From Ruminococcus sp. HUN007 (lineage in GTDB: Bacteria; Bacillota; Clostridia; Oscillospirales; Ruminococcaceae), in NCBI RefSeq assembly GCF_000712055.1, contig NZ_JOOA01000002.1:1798001-1862000 (forward strand): DNA of 64,000 nucleotides, given 5' to 3'. Both the position numbers and the translations under genes were made by a program. Below are positions 9,475-18,186 of this stretch, in pieces; position 1 is the first letter of the stretch, and each line of letters opens with the position of its first letter. The notes below the pieces were generated by a model. It saw only the letters and a program-made list of their open reading frames with translations. It had not been told where the DNA came from and did not search any database.

Positions 9475-10851
9475 TCACTTCTTCTTTCTGTTTTTAAGCT
9501 TTCTTGGTGCGTAGCCCTCGATGATCCTTGCCTCGCCGCGTTCGATAACGAGCGCATCAGCAGGAACATCCTTTGTAACTGTTGAGCCGGCAGCTGTGTA
9601 TGCGCCCTTTCCTATCTTAACAGGAGCAACAAGGTTCGTGTTGCATCCGATGAACGCATTGTCCTCGATCGTACATCTGCTCTTCTTTTCGCCGTCGTAG
9701 TTTACAGTTACGACACCGCAGCCGAAGTTTACGCATCCGCCGACATCACTGTCGCCTACGTATGTAAGGTGTGCAACTGCTGTGCATTCGCCGATCGTGG
9801 AGTTCTTTATTTCAACGAAGTCACCGATCTTTGCGCCGTCAAGGATGTGGCTTCCCGGTCTTACCTGAACGAAAGGTCCTATCTTGACATTGTTTTCGAT
9901 CTTTGAATCGTAGCACTGAACGTAGTTGAGCTTTGTGCCGTTTCCTACTGAACTGTTTTCGATTATGCAGTCAGGTCCGATCACACAGTCTGAACCGATA
10001 ACTGTCTTTCCTGAAAGAACAGTTCCTGAAAGGATCTGTGTGCCTGCACCGATGACAACGTCACGTCCGATCGTTATACCGTCAGTACATGTAAATTCAA
10101 CGCCGTTTTCAAGATGACGGCTGATAATGTCCTCACGGGCTGTCTTATTGAGCATGAGAAGACCCTTACGGTCATTTGCACCGAGAACAACGTTCGGATT
10201 TTCCGATCTGAATGCGTCGGCTCTCTTACCCTGCTCAAGAAGAACGTATATTGTATCTGTCAGGTAGTATTCGCCCTGCGAATTGTCTGTTGTAAGATGT
10301 CCGAGTGACTCGATAAGGTCAGCTGTTCTGAACCAGTATGCACCGGAGTTTATTTCCTTTATCTTCTTCTGTTCAGGAGTTGCATCCTTTTCCTCAACGA
10401 TGGATGAGATACCGTCTGCTGTACGGATTATTCTTCCGTACCCCTTAGGTTCGTCGAGTTCTGAAGTGATCACCGTTACCGCATTTCCGTTTGCCTTGTG
10501 CTGTTCGAGTGATTTTTTAATAGTTTCACTGTCTATGAAAGGCGCGTCACCGCAGAGGATGAGTGTGTTTCCGTCTGTATTTTTCTTTAAGAAAGGAACT
10601 GCCTGCATTACTGCATGTCCTGTTCCGAGTCTTTCAGCCTGAAGTACTGTTTCGTACCTTCCGTCAAGATATTCATCTATCATCTCTGCTCTGTATCCCT
10701 TTACGATGCAGAGATCTGAAATACCTGCACCTTCACAGGCACCTATTACCCATTCGAGCATAGGTTCACCGAGAACCTTAAAAAGCGGCTTCGGCATATC
10801 TGCCTTCATTCTTTTTCCCTGTCCGCCTGCAAGTATTACTGCATTATCCAT
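9475..10851 (-). CDS. glmU: Bifunctional N-acetylglucosamine-1-phosphate uridyltransferase/glucosamine-1-phosphate acetyltransferase
   Basis: GlmU makes UDP-N-acetylglucosamine for peptidoglycan: it acetylates glucosamine-1-phosphate, then transfers UMP. The protein has 458 residues, the family's usual length. The N-terminal pyrophosphorylase half carries LAGGQGKRMKADMPKPL and LCGDAPFID. The C-terminal half is a left-handed beta-helix with hexapeptide repeats (VIGAGTQI, VIGSDCVIGPDCII, FVEIKNSTIGECTAVAHLTY, AFIGCNTNLVAPVKIG). The C-terminus is very basic (KLKNRKKK). GGGAG lies 8 bp before the ATG. It is the first gene of the leftward operon with pth, mfd and two membrane or surface genes. Confidence 0.97.
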   Translation of the reverse strand: MDNAVILAGGQGKRMKADMPKPLFKVLGEPMLEWVIGACEGAGISDLCIVKGYRAEMIDEYLDGRYETVLQAERLGTGHAVMQAVPFLKKNTDGNTLILCGDAPFIDSETIKKSLEQHKANGNAVTVITSELDEPKGYGRIIRTADGISSIVEEKDATPEQKKIKEINSGAYWFRTADLIESLGHLTTDNSQGEYYLTDTIYVLLEQGKRADAFRSENPNVVLGANDRKGLLMLNKTAREDIISRHLENGVEFTCTDGITIGRDVVIGAGTQILSGTVLSGKTVIGSDCVIGPDCIIENSSVGNGTKLNYVQCYDSKIENNVKIGPFVQVRPGSHILDGAKIGDFVEIKNSTIGECTAVAHLTYVGDSDVGGCVNFGCGVVTVNYDGEKKSRCTIEDNAFIGCNTNLVAPVKIGKGAYTAAGSTVTKDVPADALVIERGEARIIEGYAPRKLKNRKKK

Positions 10852-11178
10852 AATAGCACTCCCTGTTCTTTATAACGGCTGTCTTAAAGCAGCCTTATTT
10901 TTATTATACTCATATTTTCAGAGAAACACTGATCAGACCTGTCCGGCATTTCAAAAACAAATCAGCATTTCCATAGTTTAAATCTATAGGTATCACAAGA
11001 TAATACCTTTTTCTATTATGCCAAATCTGAGATGAAATTTCAAGAGCTTTTGCGAAAAACAGGGCATCCGGCTTCATATTTTTATGCAATATTAATGTAT
11101 ATGGCATTTTAAAGACGTAAAACTTAAAAAAATACGATAATTTTTTTTAAAACTATGGTATTTTCGTTTTCATTATGG
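10852..11178. other. Intergenic region between divergent glmU and ppdK, with a MITE end remnant
   Basis: No gene is supported here. On the minus strand a possible TATAAT for glmU lies at 10903-10908. The stretch 10920-10936 (GAGAAACACTGATCAGAC) matches the terminal inverted repeat of the MITE-like elements elsewhere in the window, so a partial element may sit in the glmU upstream region. A 65-residue leftward frame over this part ends in the repeat and is not convincing. Confidence 0.45.
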
Positions 11179-11184
11179 TATAAT
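11176..11184 (+). promoter_or_regulatory. Extended -10 promoter element of ppdK
   Basis: TGGTATAAT is an extended -10 box (TG, one base, TATAAT at 11179-11184). No good -35 box is visible, as expected for this promoter type. About 90 bp of leader separate it from the ppdK start; GGAGG lies just before the ATG. Confidence 0.6.
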
Positions 11185-11280
11185 TATTATTAACTCCAGC
11201 CGCGTTACGTTATTTTCGGTATTTTATATAAGCGGCATGGAATATTCAGTTAATAAATAGGTAATCGGAGGTAATTACAA

Positions 11281-13920
11281 ATGGCAAACAAATGGGTTTA
11301 TACCTTTAAAGAAGGTAACATGTCAATGCGTAACCTTCTCGGTGGTAAGGGTGCTAACCTCGCTGAGATGACAGAAATCGGTCTTCCAGTACCACAGGGC
11401 TTCACAATCACAACAGAAGCCTGCACACAGTACTATGAAGACGGACGCAAGATCAACGACGAGATCATGGCTCAGGCTATGGAAGGCGTTGCATGGATGG
11501 AAAAAGAGAACGGCAAGAAGTTCGGCGATCTCAAGAATCCACTCCTCGTTTCAGTTCGTTCAGGTGCAAGAGCATCAATGCCTGGTATGATGGATACAAT
11601 CCTCAACCTCGGTCTTAACGATGACGTTGTAGCTGCAATGATCGCAGGCAACCCGGACCCTGCTTTTGAACGTTTCGTATACGACTCATACAGACGTTTC
11701 ATCCAGATGTTCTCAGACGTAGTTATGGAAGTTGGTAAGAAGTACTTCGAACAGCTCATCGACAAGATGAAGGAAGAAAAGGGCGTTCAGTTCGACGTTG
11801 ATCTTACAGCTGCTGACCTCAAGAAGCTCGCTGAACAGTTCAAGGCTGAATACAAGAAGCAGCTCGGCAAGGACTTCCCTTCAGATCCTGTAGAACAGCT
11901 CAAGCTCGCTATCGAAGCAGTATTCCGTTCATGGGACAACCCAAGAGCTAACGTATACAGAAGAGACAACGATATCCCTTACTCATGGGGTACAGCCGTT
12001 AACGTAATGCCAATGGTATTCGGTAACCTCAACAACCAGTCAGGTACAGGTGTTGCATTCACACGTGACCCTGGTACAGGTGAAAACAAGCTCATGGGCG
12101 AATTCCTTATCAACGCTCAGGGTGAAGACGTTGTTGCCGGCGTACGTACACCAATGCCTATCGCTCAGATGGAAAAAGAATTCCCTGAAGCATACTCAGA
12201 ATTCATCAAGGTTTGCGAAACACTCGAAAACCACTACCATGACATGCAGGACATGGAATTCACAGTAGAAAACAAGAAGCTTTACATGCTCCAGTGCCGT
12301 AACGGTAAGAGAACAGCTCAGGCTGCTCTTCAGATCGCTGTTGATCTCGTTAAGGAAGGTCACAAGACAGAGCAGGAAGCTGTTGCAATGATCGATCCAA
12401 GAAACCTCGATACACTTCTCCACCCACAGTTCGACGTTAAGGCTCTCAAGGCTGCTACACCACTCGGCAAGGGTCTCGGCGCTTCACCAGGTGCTGCTTG
12501 CGGTAAGGTTGTATTCACAGCTGACGACGCTGAAGCATGGGATGCTAAGGGTGAAAAGGTTATCCTCGTTCGTCTCGAAACATCACCTGAAGATATCACA
12601 GGTATGAAGGTTGCTCAGGGTATCCTCACAGTTCGCGGCGGTATGACATCACACGCTGCCGTTGTTGCACGTGGTATGGGTACATGCTGCGTATCAGGCT
12701 GCGGCGACATCAAGATGGATGAAGAAAACAAGAAGTTTGAACTCGGCGGCAAGACATTCAAGGAAGGCGACTACATCTCAATCGACGGTTCAACAGGTAA
12801 CATCTACGAAGGCGTTATCCCGACAGTTGATGCTAAGATCGACGGTAACTTCGGTACAGTTATGGCATGGGCTGACAAGTACAGAAAGCTCAAGGTAAGA
12901 ACAAACGCTGATACACCTGCTGACGCTAAGAAGGCAAGAGAACTCGGCGCTGAAGGTATCGGTCTCTGCCGTACAGAACACATGTTCTTCGAACCATCAA
13001 GAATCGCAGCATTCAGAGAAATGATCTGCTCAGATACAGTTGAAGAAAGAGAAGCTGCTCTCGCTAAGATTGAACCAATGCAGCAGGCTGACTTCGAAGC
13101 TCTCTACGAAGCACTTGAAGGCTGCCCGGTTTGCATCCGTTTCCTCGATCCTCCGCTCCACGAATTCGTTCCAACTGAAGAAGCTGACATCGCTGCTCTT
13201 GCAAAGGCTCAGAACAAGTCTGTTGAAGCTATCAAGAACATCATTTCAGGTCTCCACGAATTCAACCCAATGATGGGTCACAGAGGCTGCCGTCTTGCAG
13301 TTACATATCCTGAAATCGCTAAGATGCAGACAAAGGCTGTTATCAAGGCTGCTATCAACGTTAAGAAGGCTCACCCAGACTGGGCAGTTAAGCCTGAAAT
13401 CATGATCCCACTCGTTGGCGACGTTAAGGAACTTCAGTTCGTTAAGAAGGTAGTAGTTGAAACAGCTGACGCTGAAATCGCTGCTGCTAAGTCAGACCTC
13501 CAGTACGAAGTTGGTACAATGATCGAAATCCCAAGAGCTGCTCTTACAGCTGACGAAATCGCTAAGAACGCTGACTTCTTCTGCTTCGGTACAAACGACC
13601 TCACACAGATGACATACGGCTTCTCAAGAGACGACGCTGGTAAGTTCCTCGATGCTTACTACGACAAGAAGATCTTCGAAAACGATCCATTTGCTAAGCT
13701 CGACCAGACAGGTGTTGGTAAGCTCATGAAGATGGCTATCGAACTCGGCAGACCTGCAAACAAAAACCTCCACATCGGTATCTGCGGCGAACACGGCGGT
13801 GACCCAACATCAGTTGAATTCTGCCACAAGATTGGCCTCGACTATGTATCTTGCTCACCATTCAGAGTACCTATAGCTCGTTTGGCCGCTGCGCAGGCTG
13901 CAATTGCCGAATCTAAGTAA
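11281..13920 (+). CDS. ppdK: Pyruvate, phosphate dikinase
   Basis: The enzyme interconverts pyruvate, ATP and phosphate with phosphoenolpyruvate, AMP and diphosphate; in rumen anaerobes it often runs toward pyruvate in glycolysis. It has 879 residues, the normal length. The N-terminal ATP-grasp domain holds GGKGANLAEM and SVRSGARASMPGMMDT. The swivelling phosphohistidine domain holds GGMTSHAAVVARGMG (catalytic His near residue 457). The C-terminal barrel holds GLCRTEHMFF, FGTNDLTQMTYGFSRDD and GICGEHGGDP. Codon choice is strongly biased (Ser TCA, Thr ACA, Lys AAG, Asn AAC), unlike most neighbours, which suggests very high expression. A terminator follows directly. Confidence 0.98.
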   Translation: MANKWVYTFKEGNMSMRNLLGGKGANLAEMTEIGLPVPQGFTITTEACTQYYEDGRKINDEIMAQAMEGVAWMEKENGKKFGDLKNPLLVSVRSGARASMPGMMDTILNLGLNDDVVAAMIAGNPDPAFERFVYDSYRRFIQMFSDVVMEVGKKYFEQLIDKMKEEKGVQFDVDLTAADLKKLAEQFKAEYKKQLGKDFPSDPVEQLKLAIEAVFRSWDNPRANVYRRDNDIPYSWGTAVNVMPMVFGNLNNQSGTGVAFTRDPGTGENKLMGEFLINAQGEDVVAGVRTPMPIAQMEKEFPEAYSEFIKVCETLENHYHDMQDMEFTVENKKLYMLQCRNGKRTAQAALQIAVDLVKEGHKTEQEAVAMIDPRNLDTLLHPQFDVKALKAATPLGKGLGASPGAACGKVVFTADDAEAWDAKGEKVILVRLETSPEDITGMKVAQGILTVRGGMTSHAAVVARGMGTCCVSGCGDIKMDEENKKFELGGKTFKEGDYISIDGSTGNIYEGVIPTVDAKIDGNFGTVMAWADKYRKLKVRTNADTPADAKKARELGAEGIGLCRTEHMFFEPSRIAAFREMICSDTVEEREAALAKIEPMQQADFEALYEALEGCPVCIRFLDPPLHEFVPTEEADIAALAKAQNKSVEAIKNIISGLHEFNPMMGHRGCRLAVTYPEIAKMQTKAVIKAAINVKKAHPDWAVKPEIMIPLVGDVKELQFVKKVVVETADAEIAAAKSDLQYEVGTMIEIPRAALTADEIAKNADFFCFGTNDLTQMTYGFSRDDAGKFLDAYYDKKIFENDPFAKLDQTGVGKLMKMAIELGRPANKNLHIGICGEHGGDPTSVEFCHKIGLDYVSCSPFRVPIARLAAAQAAIAESK

Positions 13921-13957
13921 TTATTAGTATTTAATAATTATTACCTTATAAAAAATT

Positions 13958-13994
13958 ACACCCCGTATTCTTCGGAATTACGGGGTGTTTTTTA
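13958..13994 (+). terminator. Intrinsic terminator of ppdK
   Basis: ACACCCCGTA pairs with TACGGGGTGT around an AT-rich loop and is followed by six T. It lies 38 bp after the ppdK stop. Confidence 0.88.
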
Positions 13995-14029
13995 TAGCAG
14001 GATTTTTCATAAAGCATTCTGCTTAACGC

Positions 14030-14496
14030 TTGACTTTATTTGCTTTCATAATATCAAGACATCTCAGGAATGTATTTACCGAAGGCGAACTTGAAAGAAA
14101 TTCAGTTGTCGCAAATTTTGCGACAACTGCCGCAGTAATGTGTTTAATGTCAGGTGCCGCACCGGCTATGACCGCTTTCGCTGAAAACTTCCCGGAAGAG
14201 GACAAGAACGGCAGCAAAAAGAATGCTGAGATAGCTGCTTCATCAGGAAACAAAAACGGCACCACTCCGAACCTCAGGAGGATGCCGCATCAGAAGATCC
14301 TGCCAGTGAACCGTCAGTAAGACCGTCCACTTCAGGAACCAATCTTCTCTTACCAGCAGTTATCATACTCGCCATTATTGGCGGAACTGCGTTCTACTTC
14401 TTCAGAGTCAAAGGTGCTGCTTCAAACAAAAGCAAGAAGCGTGGATTTGATGAAGAAGACGATGATTTCGACGACGGTGATAGCGTAGACGAATAA
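14030..14496 (+). pseudogene. Broken CD1107-family (DUF4366) conjugative element protein
   Basis: Two frames together make a typical small membrane-anchored protein of integrative conjugative elements. The first part (to about 14,270) has a signal-like segment (TTAAVMCLMSGAAPAMTAFA). The second continues in another frame as PQEDAASEDPASEPSV, then a membrane helix (LLLPAVIILAIIGGTAFYFF) and an acidic tail ending DDDFDDGDSVDE. One base is missing near 14,270, so the gene cannot be read through. The true start is unclear. A 27-bp palindrome at 14,103-14,129 lies inside the coding part. I infer that this is a relic of an ICE; topB and ImmA relics follow downstream. Confidence 0.65.
14103..14129. 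repeat. 27-bp perfect palindrome inside the DUF4366 relic
   Basis: The arm CAGTTGTCGCAAA is followed by one T and its exact reverse complement. It reads through in frame as VVANFATT. Related palindromes occur at 19,829, 20,181 and 23,505. Confidence 0.8.
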
Positions 14497-14591
14497 TCAT
14501 TCCGTCCTGTTTCGGGGCGAATACATATTTGGCACCTATTGAATAACTATTGTGACTATCGTAACTGTGTGAGAAATGGCAATAATTGAAC

Positions 14592-14620
14592 TTGACATGC
14601 AATTTGTTAAATGATATAAT
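14592..14620 (+). promoter_or_regulatory. Consensus promoter of the BspA-like gene
   Basis: TTGACA (14592-14597) and TATAAT (14615-14620) are both perfect and are separated by 17 bp. The gene start lies 46 bp further on, after AAGAAGGAG. A diverged copy of this promoter is found at 16,461-16,489. Confidence 0.85.
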
Positions 14621-14666
14621 TACAATGATTAAAAAAATCAATCTTATTCAAAGAAGGAGATACAAC

Positions 14667-16124
14667 ATGAATTCAAACAAAAATACGAGCAGAATATTAA
14701 AATTTGTACTTTCTCTCGCCATCATCGGAACCACCGCAATGCCTTCTGCACAGACAATGCCCGCATTATTTGACAACACAGCGATTTCCGTTAGTGCGGC
14801 AACGTCCTGCTGTTCCTTTGATTCTTCCACCGGAATCCTGACACTGAGCGGTATAGTATCCAAAGATGAGGTTATGAAATACAGAAACGCAAAGTCAGTT
14901 GTTTGTGAAGAAGGCACTCTTTTCCCACAAGACTGTAGTGGTTTGTTTATGGTATTTAAAGCTACCAGCATCAGTTTGAAGGGTGCCAACACCACCAATG
15001 TTAAAGATATGCACAATATGTTCGATAACTGCAACAACCTGACTTCACTGGATTTAAGCGGATTTAATACGAGTGAGGTCACAAATATGCACAATATGTT
15101 CCATTACTGTTCCAGCCTGACTTCGCTGGACGTAAGTGGATTTGATACGAGCAAGGTCGGAAATATGGAATCTATGTTCTGCGGCTGTTCCAGCCTGACT
15201 TCACTGGATGTAAGTAGATTTGATACAAGAGAGGTCAGATATATGAACTCTATGTTCTACGACTGTAAAAGCCTGACTTCACTGGATTTAAGCGGATTTG
15301 ATACAAGTAATGTCACAAATATGACTGAAATGTTCTTCGACTGTTCCAGCCTTAAAGAACTGAAATTAAGTGAATCTTTTAAAACAAGCAATGTCACAAA
15401 TATGGGTGATATGTTCCATTGCTGTTCCAGCCTGACTTCACTGGATGTAAGTGGATTTAATACAGAAAAGGTCACATATATGCATGGAATGTTCCACGAA
15501 TGTTCCAGCCTAACTTCACTGGATGTAAGCAGATTTAATACGAGCAATGTTTATTCAATGAGTTATATGTTCTATAAATGTTCCAAACTGGAATCTCTTG
15601 ATTTAAGCCAATTTGATACAACACATTGTTCGGCTGTTATGTATCAGATGTTCTATGCATGTAATAACCTGAAAATGCTCAAGCTCGGTGAGAAATTAAA
15701 AGGAATATCAAATGCGTCTTCTCTTCCGAACGGCAATGGCTGGGTTAATGTCAACGATTCAAAAACGATTGTAAGCGGCAACGGTGAGTATGCTGCTATC
15801 ACAAACAACGGCACTAATACCTACAAGCAGTTTACGAATGAGTCGCTCACATATCCTACAAACATTAAGGTAAAATACAATGAGAAAAACCACCAGGTAA
15901 GATTTACATGGGACGAGGTAGAAGGTGCTGACAGATACAGTATCGCTGTTTATAAGTCAGGAAAGTGGAGAATCCAGGCTGATGACATCACTGACACAGT
16001 TTACACCTCACCTAAAAATCTTACTCCTGGCAAGACCTATAAAGTTGCTATTGCAGCAAGAGTTAATGGTGAATGGGATACTGAAAACGCCATCAAAAAT
16101 GCTGTGTCTGTTACCATCAAGTGA
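14667..16124 (+). CDS. BspA-like leucine-rich repeat surface protein (DUF285) with fibronectin III-like domain
   Basis: The 485-residue protein starts MNSNKNTSRILKFVLSLAII, a signal peptide with cleavage likely after SVSAA. Residues of about 85-355 hold some ten repeats of about 24 residues with the pattern (F)NTSxVTNMxxMFxxCSSLTSLD, the DUF285/BspA type of leucine-rich repeat. The C-terminal 95 residues form a fibronectin III-like domain (TNIKVKYNEKNHQVRFTWDE, VYTSPKNLTPGKTYKVAI). No membrane anchor or sorting signal is visible, so it is probably secreted. Proteins of this kind act in adhesion, but the target is unknown. AAGAAGGAG before the ATG at 14667 fixes the start. It sits between two diverged copies of an ICE relic. 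Confidence 0.85.
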   Translation: MNSNKNTSRILKFVLSLAIIGTTAMPSAQTMPALFDNTAISVSAATSCCSFDSSTGILTLSGIVSKDEVMKYRNAKSVVCEEGTLFPQDCSGLFMVFKATSISLKGANTTNVKDMHNMFDNCNNLTSLDLSGFNTSEVTNMHNMFHYCSSLTSLDVSGFDTSKVGNMESMFCGCSSLTSLDVSRFDTREVRYMNSMFYDCKSLTSLDLSGFDTSNVTNMTEMFFDCSSLKELKLSESFKTSNVTNMGDMFHCCSSLTSLDVSGFNTEKVTYMHGMFHECSSLTSLDVSRFNTSNVYSMSYMFYKCSKLESLDLSQFDTTHCSAVMYQMFYACNNLKMLKLGEKLKGISNASSLPNGNGWVNVNDSKTIVSGNGEYAAITNNGTNTYKQFTNESLTYPTNIKVKYNEKNHQVRFTWDEVEGADRYSIAVYKSGKWRIQADDITDTVYTSPKNLTPGKTYKVAIAARVNGEWDTENAIKNAVSVTIK

Positions 16125-16190
16125 TAAACTGAGATTAATCAGCATTCAGAGCAAATCATAAATATATTTGTTTACAAGCATCATATACAT

Positions 16191-16224
16191 AAGAGCTTCT
16201 CACTCCGAGGAGCTCTTTTATTTT
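16191..16224 (+). terminator. Intrinsic terminator after the BspA-like gene
   Basis: AAGAGCTTCTC pairs with GAGGAGCTCTT with one mismatch and is followed by a T-rich run. Confidence 0.75.
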
Positions 16225-16244
16225 GCCCTGAAAGGAATGATTCA

Positions 16245-16371
16245 ATGAAGTTAGTAATCGCAGAAAAAACCGAGTGTTGGCATGGCACTGGCTAAGGCGC
16301 TCGGTGTTACAGGTAATAAGCACTGCTAAGATGATTTCGACGAATATGAAACTGTAGATGAAGACGACTGA
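16245..16371 (+). pseudogene. topB (DNA topoisomerase III) start fused to a DUF4366 tail, relic
   Basis: The segment starts MKLVIAEK and, after a one-base frame change at an A run, continues KPSVGMALAKALGVTGNK, the hallmark N-terminus of topoisomerase III. It then breaks off and runs into DDFDEYETVDEDD and a stop, which resembles the acidic tail of the DUF4366 relic at 14,460-14,496. In ICEs of the Tn5397/CTn kind, DUF4366 and topB genes are neighbours, so this looks like a deletion scar. It cannot make a functional enzyme. Confidence 0.7.
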
Positions 16372-16460
16372 TCTTCTCGCCCTGTGAAGGGCGGTTACAT
16401 ATTTTGCTGCTATTGATTAGCCATCGTAACTGAGTGAAGAATAGCATGGTGGATACATAC

Positions 16461-16489
16461 TTGCGACTAACATTCAGTCATGATATAAT
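16461..16489 (+). promoter_or_regulatory. Promoter-like sequence, diverged copy of the BspA promoter
   Basis: TTGCGA and TATAAT lie 17 bp apart. The surrounding 150 bp align with the region upstream of the BspA-like gene (14,470-14,620), so this is a duplicate. It now precedes only the broken ImmA/IrrE relic and the WYL regulator. Confidence 0.55.
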
Positions 16490-16511
16490 ATCTTTATAAA
16501 TTATCTATGAT

Positions 16512-16733
16512 ATGAGCTCGAAGTTTGAAATAGAAGCAAACATTTTTGCGGCAAGCTTCATCATAAGTGATGAGGAAGTCATGGAAAATGTGCGATACGG
16601 CTACACAACAGAACAGGCAGCATAGTCAATGTGCGTGCCGCATGAAATGCTGCTTGTTAAACTTAACGACATGAATTCAAGAGGATGCAAACTGAACATT
16701 CCGTATATTCCTCGTTCAGATATGCTCTTATAG
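16512..16733 (+). pseudogene. ImmA/IrrE metallopeptidase C-terminal relic
   Basis: The frame reads EIEANIFAASFIISDEEVME and, after an in-frame TAG at 16,623-16,625, SMCVPHEMLLVKLNDMNSRG and LNIPYIPRSDML. This matches the C-terminal half of ImmA/IrrE family proteins, which cleave phage and ICE repressors. The HExxH catalytic part is missing. The relic stands where an ICE regulation module would stand, next to the DUF4366 and topB pieces. Confidence 0.7.
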
Positions 16734-16765
16734 AAGAAAGTACTTTCAAATACAAACAATGGAAG

Positions 16766-16793
16766 CAATTTGTCAGACATGTCTGACAAATTG
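16766..16793. repeat. 28-bp perfect palindrome upstream of the WYL gene
   Basis: The arm CAATTTGTCAGACA is followed directly by its exact reverse complement. It ends 12 bp before the ATG at 16806, overlapping the ribosome-site region, so it could be an operator of the WYL regulator or hide its start in RNA. It reads as LSDMSDKL if translated. Confidence 0.75.
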
Positions 16794-16805
16794 GGAAGGT
16801 ATAAA

Positions 16806-17783
16806 ATGAATGACGTCAAAACTGTAACTAACCGATTAAAAATTCTTTATCTTTATAAGATCCTTCTTGAAAAGACGGACAATAACCATTATATATCGAT
16901 GCCAGAGATAATCAGTCAGCTCAGTCTTTACGGAATATCAGCTGCACGAAAAGCTCTTTATGACGATATTGAAGCTTTGAAGACTTATGGCCTTGATGTT
17001 CAGCAGCTCAAAGGAAACACTTCCGGTTACTACGTAGCAAGCCGTGAATTTGAACTTCCGGAGTTAAAACTTCTTGCAGATGCAGTTACCTCTTCCCGCT
17101 TCCTGACCGAAAAGAAATCGAATGAACTGCTCAAGAAGATCGAAGGCCTTGCAAGTGTACACGAAGCAAAGCAGATCCATCGTCAGGTGTTCGTATCCAA
17201 CAGAGCCAAAGCAATGAATGAACGTATCTATATTAATGTTGATACTATTCATCGTGCAATAGCTGAAGGAAAGAAAATCTCCTTCAAATATTTTGACTAC
17301 GATCTTGAAAAGAAGAAAAAATACCGTGACGGACTTCGCGTCTGTTCCCCGTATGCTCTCAGCTGGACAGATGAACGCTACTATCTTATCGCACACTATG
17401 AGAAGTATACTTCAATATCAAATTTCCGTGTGGACAGAATGGAAAGTGTAAAGATTCTTGAAGAAGATATCGTACCTAAGCCTTCGGATTTCAGCATAGC
17501 TGAATATATGAACTCTTCCTTCTCAATGTTCAGCGGAGAATCAAGAGATGTTAAGCTCCGTTTTGACAACAAGCTTATCAATACAGTCATCGACCGCTTC
17601 GGGAAAGATGTATCTCTTATTCCTGACGGTAACGAGCACTTTACTGTTCATGTGAAAGTAAAAGCAGAAGCACCGTTCTTCGCATGGCTGTTCCAGTTCG
17701 GAAGTAAAGCAAAGATCGTTGAACCGGCATCACTAAAAGAAAAGTACAGAATACAGATTGAAGATGTTCTGAATACATTATAA
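16806..17783 (+). CDS. WYL-domain transcriptional regulator
   Basis: The 325-residue protein has a DeoR/HTH_11-like winged helix at residues 1-70 (TNRLKILYLYKILLEKTDNN, then ARKALYDDIEALKTYGLDV). The WYL domain spans about 130-235 (KKISFKYFDYDLEKKKKYRD, VCSPYALSWTDERYYLIAHY), and the C-terminal WCX-like extension ends FAWLFQFGSKAKIVEP. WYL proteins bind nucleic acid or nucleotide ligands and often control defence or mobile-element genes. I chose ATG 16806 because GGGAAGG is well spaced; an upstream in-frame ATG at 16770 lies inside a palindrome. VOC and DUF6508-like genes follow closely, so it may head an operon. A relic of a second WYL C-terminus is at 20,307. Confidence 0.88.
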   Translation: MNDVKTVTNRLKILYLYKILLEKTDNNHYISMPEIISQLSLYGISAARKALYDDIEALKTYGLDVQQLKGNTSGYYVASREFELPELKLLADAVTSSRFLTEKKSNELLKKIEGLASVHEAKQIHRQVFVSNRAKAMNERIYINVDTIHRAIAEGKKISFKYFDYDLEKKKKYRDGLRVCSPYALSWTDERYYLIAHYEKYTSISNFRVDRMESVKILEEDIVPKPSDFSIAEYMNSSFSMFSGESRDVKLRFDNKLINTVIDRFGKDVSLIPDGNEHFTVHVKVKAEAPFFAWLFQFGSKAKIVEPASLKEKYRIQIEDVLNTL

Positions 17784-17796
17784 TCAGGAGAAGAAT

Positions 17797-18177
17797 ATGA
17801 TAAAAGGAATACATCACGTTTCGCTTAAATGCAGCAAAGGAAGACAGTACAATGAAGTTTTAAATTTTTATTCTGAAGTTCTCGGTATGAGCTATCGTAC
17901 CTGGGGAGATGAAGCAGATCCGGACGGAGTTTTATTCGATACAGGTAACGGACTTATCGAGATTTTCACTAACAAGGATGATGAAGCTGAATACGGAATT
18001 ATCCGTCACTTTGCGCTTGAAACTGATGACGTTGATTCAATGATCTCAAAAGTACGTTCCGCCGGATATGAAGTTTTCATATCACCAAAGGACATTTCAG
18101 TTCCGTTTAACGCAAGAGTGGCATTCTGCTTTGGTCCTCTTGGCGAGCAGGTGGAACTGATTCAGGTAAAGGGATGA
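17797..18177 (+). CDS. VOC family protein (glyoxalase/bleomycin resistance fold)
   Basis: The 126-residue protein is a single vicinal-oxygen-chelate unit pair: IKGIHHVSLKCSKG at the start with a metal-ligand type His, NGLIEIFTN in the middle, IRHFALETDDVDS at the start of the second half, and FCFGPLGEQVELIQ at the end. These are the usual His/Glu ligand positions. The substrate cannot be read from sequence. AGGAG precedes the ATG, 13 bp after the WYL stop, so the two are co-transcribed. Confidence 0.85.
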   Translation: MIKGIHHVSLKCSKGRQYNEVLNFYSEVLGMSYRTWGDEADPDGVLFDTGNGLIEIFTNKDDEAEYGIIRHFALETDDVDSMISKVRSAGYEVFISPKDISVPFNARVAFCFGPLGEQVELIQVKG

Positions 18178-18186
18178 TAATACACT

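Noticed and set aside
10910-11107. 65-residue minus-strand frame upstream of glmU
   Set aside because: It ends within the MITE end remnant and has no ribosome site or recognisable sequence.
11281-13920. ppdK as a transferred gene because of its different codon use
   Set aside because: The same codon choices appear in the dehydrogenase and fumarase genes, which fits high expression.
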